This document shows, one piece after another, positions 61,246 through 64,000 of a stretch of DNA of 64,000 nt; the stretch's first letter is position 1; every line of letters starts with the position of its first letter. Source of the DNA: Aurantimonas sp. HBX-1 (GTDB taxonomy: Bacteria > Pseudomonadota > Alphaproteobacteria > Rhizobiales > Rhizobiaceae); the NCBI RefSeq assembly GCF_021391535.1, contig NZ_CP090066.1, positions 757,501-821,500 on the forward strand. The letters run 5' to 3'. The position numbers and the translations under genes were made by a program. The notes beneath the pieces are model-generated. The model had not been told where the DNA came from. It ran no database searches and worked only from the letters and a program-made list of their open reading frames with translations.

Positions 61246-61827
61246 TCATCCCGGCGTGCCGTCGGCTTCGCGCTTGGCCTTCAGTGCCGTCGCATACCAT
61301 TCGAACTCGTCGAGAAATTTGACGGCGGATTTGTCGATCCACGGCTCGTTGGACGTCCCGTCCTCCTGCAGCGACTTGCCGATCGACGGGATGGCGAGGA
61401 CCGAGGGCAGGCTGGACATGCCCATCTCCGCAAGCACCGGGCGAAGCGCGATCGCGGCGCGCACGCCGCCGAAGCGGCCGGCCGAATAGCAGACGATGCT
61501 GGACGGGCGGTAGAAATACTCTTCAAGAAAATAGTCGAGCGTGTTCTTCAGCGCCGCCGGCATCGACTGGTTGTATTCGGCGCTGACGATCATGAAGCCG
61601 TCGGCGCGGCGATAGAGATCGGCCAGCCGCTCCAGCTTCTCCGGCGCCTCGCTGCGCGGGTATTCCTTGTACATCTTGTCGAGCAGCGGCAGGTCGAGTT
61701 CCATCGGATCGACCAGCACCGGCTCGTGCCCGCGCTCGCGCAGCTTGGCGATGATGAAGTGTGCCGCCTTGATGCCCTGGCGCTCCGAGCGCACGGAACC
61801 GAGGATGACGGGAACGAGCAGCGACAT
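61246..61827 (-). CDS. NADPH-dependent FMN reductase
   Basis: 193 residues from ATG 61827 (AGGAAGG 7 bases upstream; an upstream TTG is less likely). Flavodoxin-like fold: PVILGSVRSERQGIKAAHFIIAKL is the FMN phosphate loop and SAEYNQSMPAALKNTLDYF is the NADPH-dependent FMN reductase signature. SIVCYSAGRFGGVRAAIALR is the third family segment. Reduces FMN or quinones with NADPH. It lies 38 bases downstream of the DUF1513 gene on the same strand. Confidence 0.92.
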   Translation of the reverse strand: MSLLVPVILGSVRSERQGIKAAHFIIAKLRERGHEPVLVDPMELDLPLLDKMYKEYPRSEAPEKLERLADLYRRADGFMIVSAEYNQSMPAALKNTLDYFLEEYFYRPSSIVCYSAGRFGGVRAAIALRPVLAEMGMSSLPSVLAIPSIGKSLQEDGTSNEPWIDKSAVKFLDEFEWYATALKAKREADGTPG

Positions 61828-61865
61828 GGGCAAGCCTTCCTAGTGGGGCGGCGATGGTCCGACGC

Positions 61866-62999
61866 TCAGCCGGCAGCGTCAAGCGCCAGGATGTGGTTGT
61901 CCCATTCGAGATCGGCGCTGGTGGGCTGGTCGTCTTCCTCGAGCCGCATGATCAGGCCGTCCCCACTGGTCGCTAGGAAGCCGCTGCCGTCGGGGGCGAG
62001 GCCGCAGCCGTCGCTTATGGCGTGGCGGCTGAGGATGTTGCCGGTCCCGGCCTCGAGGACCAGCATGGTGTTGCCGACCGGCGAGGACACCGCCACGCGC
62101 GCGCCGTCGCGGCTGGTTGCGACCGAACCGATATAGTTGCCGAGGCCGGCGAGATCGGTCGGGGCCAATTCCGTCAGGGACAGTGGCCTGCCTGCCTCGG
62201 CGAAGCCGACGAGCGGCGGCGCATCCGTCGCCGCGCCCTGGTACTGGCCGCCGAACCAGACGCGCTGCCGCGCGTCGATGGCGATGTGGTGCAGCGACAG
62301 CTTGTGCAGGGCCTGCGGCAGAAGCTGTTTGTCGAGCAACTCGCCGGTCCGCCGGTCGATGAAGGCGATCGACGGCTCCATGGTGGGGATGTTCAGCATC
62401 TGCCGGCCGTAGTCCGGGTGCGTCTCGATCCCGCCATTGGCGACGACGATGGTCTCGCCGTCGGGCATCAGCAGCGCCTCGTGCGTGTCCATGCCGTGCG
62501 AGGCGAACTCGCCGATGCGCCGGTAGCCGGCCGCGACGTCGTAGACCCCGATCATGCCGCGGGCGCCGTCATAGTCGTTCTCGGTGGCATAGAGCAGCGC
62601 CCCGTCGGGCGAGAAGAAGCCGTGGCCGAAGAAGTGCCGCCCCTCGGGAGACGTCAGCGTCTTCAGGGTGCGGCCGCTGGCCGGCTCGAAAACGACGGCG
62701 AAGGTCCGCGGCCTTCGGGCGAAGACCACCGCCCGGCCGCTGACCTTTTCGAAGGCGATGTCGTGGCCGCGCTCCGGCAGGGTGACGGTGGAGACGATCT
62801 CGCCGCGGTCGGAGAACACCGCGCAGCCATAGCTGCCGTCCGGCCTGCGGCAGGACGCGCCGAACAGCGCATCGGCGCGGTCGAGCGCCGCGGCCGAACG
62901 GGGGCCGAGACCGGCGACGAAGGCCGCGCCGGCGCCGACAAGGAAGCTGCGCCGGTCGACGAGCGGGCCGGCACCGAGGGGGAGGGGACGAAACGCCAT
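61866..62999 (-). CDS. DUF1513 Tat-exported beta-propeller protein
   Basis: 377 residues. A twin-arginine signal VDRRSFLVGAGAAFVAGLGPRSAAA lies near residues 14-38. The mature part is a YncE/DUF1513-type propeller: GHDIAFEKVSGRAVVFARRP, FGHGFFSPDGALLYATENDYDGARGMIGVYD, HEALLMPDGETIVVANGG and LHHIAIDARQRVWFGGQYQGAATDAPPL. DUF1513 genes occur beside imelysin genes in iron-uptake loci. Here the imelysin gene is 11 bases upstream on the same strand. Confidence 0.92.
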   Translation of the reverse strand: MAFRPLPLGAGPLVDRRSFLVGAGAAFVAGLGPRSAAALDRADALFGASCRRPDGSYGCAVFSDRGEIVSTVTLPERGHDIAFEKVSGRAVVFARRPRTFAVVFEPASGRTLKTLTSPEGRHFFGHGFFSPDGALLYATENDYDGARGMIGVYDVAAGYRRIGEFASHGMDTHEALLMPDGETIVVANGGIETHPDYGRQMLNIPTMEPSIAFIDRRTGELLDKQLLPQALHKLSLHHIAIDARQRVWFGGQYQGAATDAPPLVGFAEAGRPLSLTELAPTDLAGLGNYIGSVATSRDGARVAVSSPVGNTMLVLEAGTGNILSRHAISDGCGLAPDGSGFLATSGDGLIMRLEEDDQPTSADLEWDNHILALDAAG

Positions 63000-63010
63000 G
63001 CCGTACCGCC

Positions 63011-64000
63011 TCAGTCGCCGTCGAGCGAGGAGAAGCCGCCCGACAGGCCGAGCGTCGGCGACAGCTGCGCCTCGAACAGGTCCTGCAGGCTGCCGGTGAC
63101 GATGAGCAGGTAGGTCAGCGCCTGGCGCTGCGGCGAGGCGACGGCGTCGGTGAGCGGCTCGGACAGGCCCGCCAGCGTGCGTTCGGCGTTGCCGAACTCG
63201 AAGTCGATCGACGTCTCCAGATAGGCCTGCGGCGCCGGCAGCAGATCCGCGAGCTTCGACGCGTCGAAGAGGTCATGCAGGCCGTCGAAATTCGCGCGCA
63301 GCGAAGCCAGCGTCAGCCCGGAGCGGCGGAACAGGAAGAGATTGGGCTTGGCGTCCCCGGCGCTGTCGCCGATCGCCGGGCGGAGCCGCAGGTCACGCAC
63401 GGCTTCCAGCCCGTGCACGAAGATGCCGACGATCTCCTCGAGCGAATCCGTCGCGCTGCGATAGGCCGGATTGCCCGGGGCCGGCGCCGTCAGCCGCCGG
63501 GTGATGCCGGTCTCATCGGCCCAGGCGGCGTCGATCGATGCCGCGATCGCCGCAAGATTTTCGGCGATGGCCTGGCCATAGGCGCAGCGGAACGCCCCCT
63601 CGGGGGTCGACAGCGTCTCGGCGTCGGTGCCGAAGAGCACGAATTCCAGCGCACCCAGGCCCTGCACGGCGACCGACTTGCCGGCGAGGCTTTCGGCGCT
63701 CGTCGCCGTGTCGTCCTGCGTCCCGAGGATCGCCTGGATCTGGCGCAGCGCGATGCCGCGCCGGTCCGGGAAGAACAGGATCTTGTCCACCCGGTTGTCC
63801 TCGATGACGGGGCCGAAGCGGACGAGCTCGACGCGCGACCACGACTGAACGAGGTCGCCGAAGCGCGCTTCGGCCGCCTGTCGGCTGTCCTGGCCTGGGG
63901 CCTCGCACAGCGTCGTCATCGCCGCGGCCGTCGCGTCCGCCTGCTGGTGGAAGGCGGCGTAGCCGGGTCGGATGAAACCGTCGATGGCGTTGCGGACGAC
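63011..64000 (-). CDS. Imelysin family protein (partial)
   Basis: 330 codons are visible; the N-terminus with signal peptide is off the right edge. Features of the imelysin-like M75 fold: AIDGFIRPGYAAFHQQADATAAA at the start, RFGPVIEDNRVDKILFFPDRRG in the middle, ALEFVLFG near residue 126, and C-terminal LEEIVGIFVHGLEAVRDLRL. These periplasmic proteins bind iron or heme in bacterial iron-uptake clusters. It lies directly upstream of DUF1513. An in-frame ATG at 63919 exists but the open frame continues beyond it to the window end. Confidence 0.9.
   Translation of the reverse strand, partial: VVRNAIDGFIRPGYAAFHQQADATAAAMTTLCEAPGQDSRQAAEARFGDLVQSWSRVELVRFGPVIEDNRVDKILFFPDRRGIALRQIQAILGTQDDTATSAESLAGKSVAVQGLGALEFVLFGTDAETLSTPEGAFRCAYGQAIAENLAAIAASIDAAWADETGITRRLTAPAPGNPAYRSATDSLEEIVGIFVHGLEAVRDLRLRPAIGDSAGDAKPNLFLFRRSGLTLASLRANFDGLHDLFDASKLADLLPAPQAYLETSIDFEFGNAERTLAGLSEPLTDAVASPQRQALTYLLIVTGSLQDLFEAQLSPTLGLSGGFSSLDGD

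Overview
The window is chromosomal DNA from a GC-rich alphaproteobacterium, most likely Hyphomicrobiales (Rhizobiales), possibly close to Aurantimonadaceae. The genus is an inference. The support is gene content and signals: the tkt-gap-pgk and DUF4164-zapA neighbourhoods, aa3-type cytochrome oxidase subunit IV, HWE-family histidine kinase, a perfect TTAA-N7-TTAA CtrA box, a GGAAC-N16-CGTT EcfG promoter, and a structured leader before ornithine decarboxylase. Density is high. I see no transposase, integrase, tRNA, rRNA or CRISPR array, so this looks like ordinary core and accessory chromosome.

1-8.2 kb: an Lhr-type ligase-associated helicase (cut by the left edge), a DMT exporter, an MscS channel, a YitT protein, the ligase-associated exonuclease, then four small genes. 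8.4-14.4 kb: an orphan HWE sensor kinase, then on the minus strand an SGNH hydrolase, phosphoglycerate kinase and a K+/H+ antiporter. 14.6-17.2 kb: a plus-strand metal cassette (DUF2946-like, PCuAC copper chaperone, PepSY membrane protein) that lies inside the tkt-gap-pgk neighbourhood. 17.2-20.5 kb: gap and tkt. 20.6-23 kb: DUF4164, zapA, an esterase-acetyltransferase pair. 23-33 kb: regulators (LacI, MarR, LysR), a 2-hydroxyacid dehydrogenase, a creatininase-like protein, a zinc-type COG0523 GTPase coupled to a WD40 protein, and ornithine decarboxylase behind a hairpin that covers its Shine-Dalgarno sequence.

33-39.3 kb: L,D-transpeptidase, a DUF1007-NicO nickel/cobalt efflux pair, a DCC protein coupled to a gamma-glutamyl-GABA hydrolase-like protein, and a four-gene envelope-stress operon that starts with a 24-residue membrane peptide. 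39.4-49.9 kb: two tandem 2-oxoacid-type TRAP binding proteins, a degenerate ParA-like protein with a CtrA box upstream, the TRAP permeases dctQM with an unusual proline-rich tail on DctM, then divergently a fused indolepyruvate:ferredoxin oxidoreductase and recX. TRAP import and oxidoreductase together suggest uptake and oxidation of 2-oxoacids.

50-55 kb: DJ-1/PfpI stress protein with an EcfG promoter, cytochrome oxidase subunit IV, DUF992, a TPR lipoprotein, rpsU, DUF2380 and a membrane protein. 55.2-60.5 kb: the complete heterotetrameric sarcosine oxidase operon soxBDAG. 60.5-64 kb: glutathione S-transferase, FMN reductase, then DUF1513 and an imelysin (cut by the right edge), part of an iron-uptake-type cluster.

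No wholly new system is obvious. The best leads are the ParA-like protein with a broken Walker A and CtrA box, the SD-sequestering leader of the decarboxylase, the DctM tail, and the TRAP/oxidoreductase pairing.
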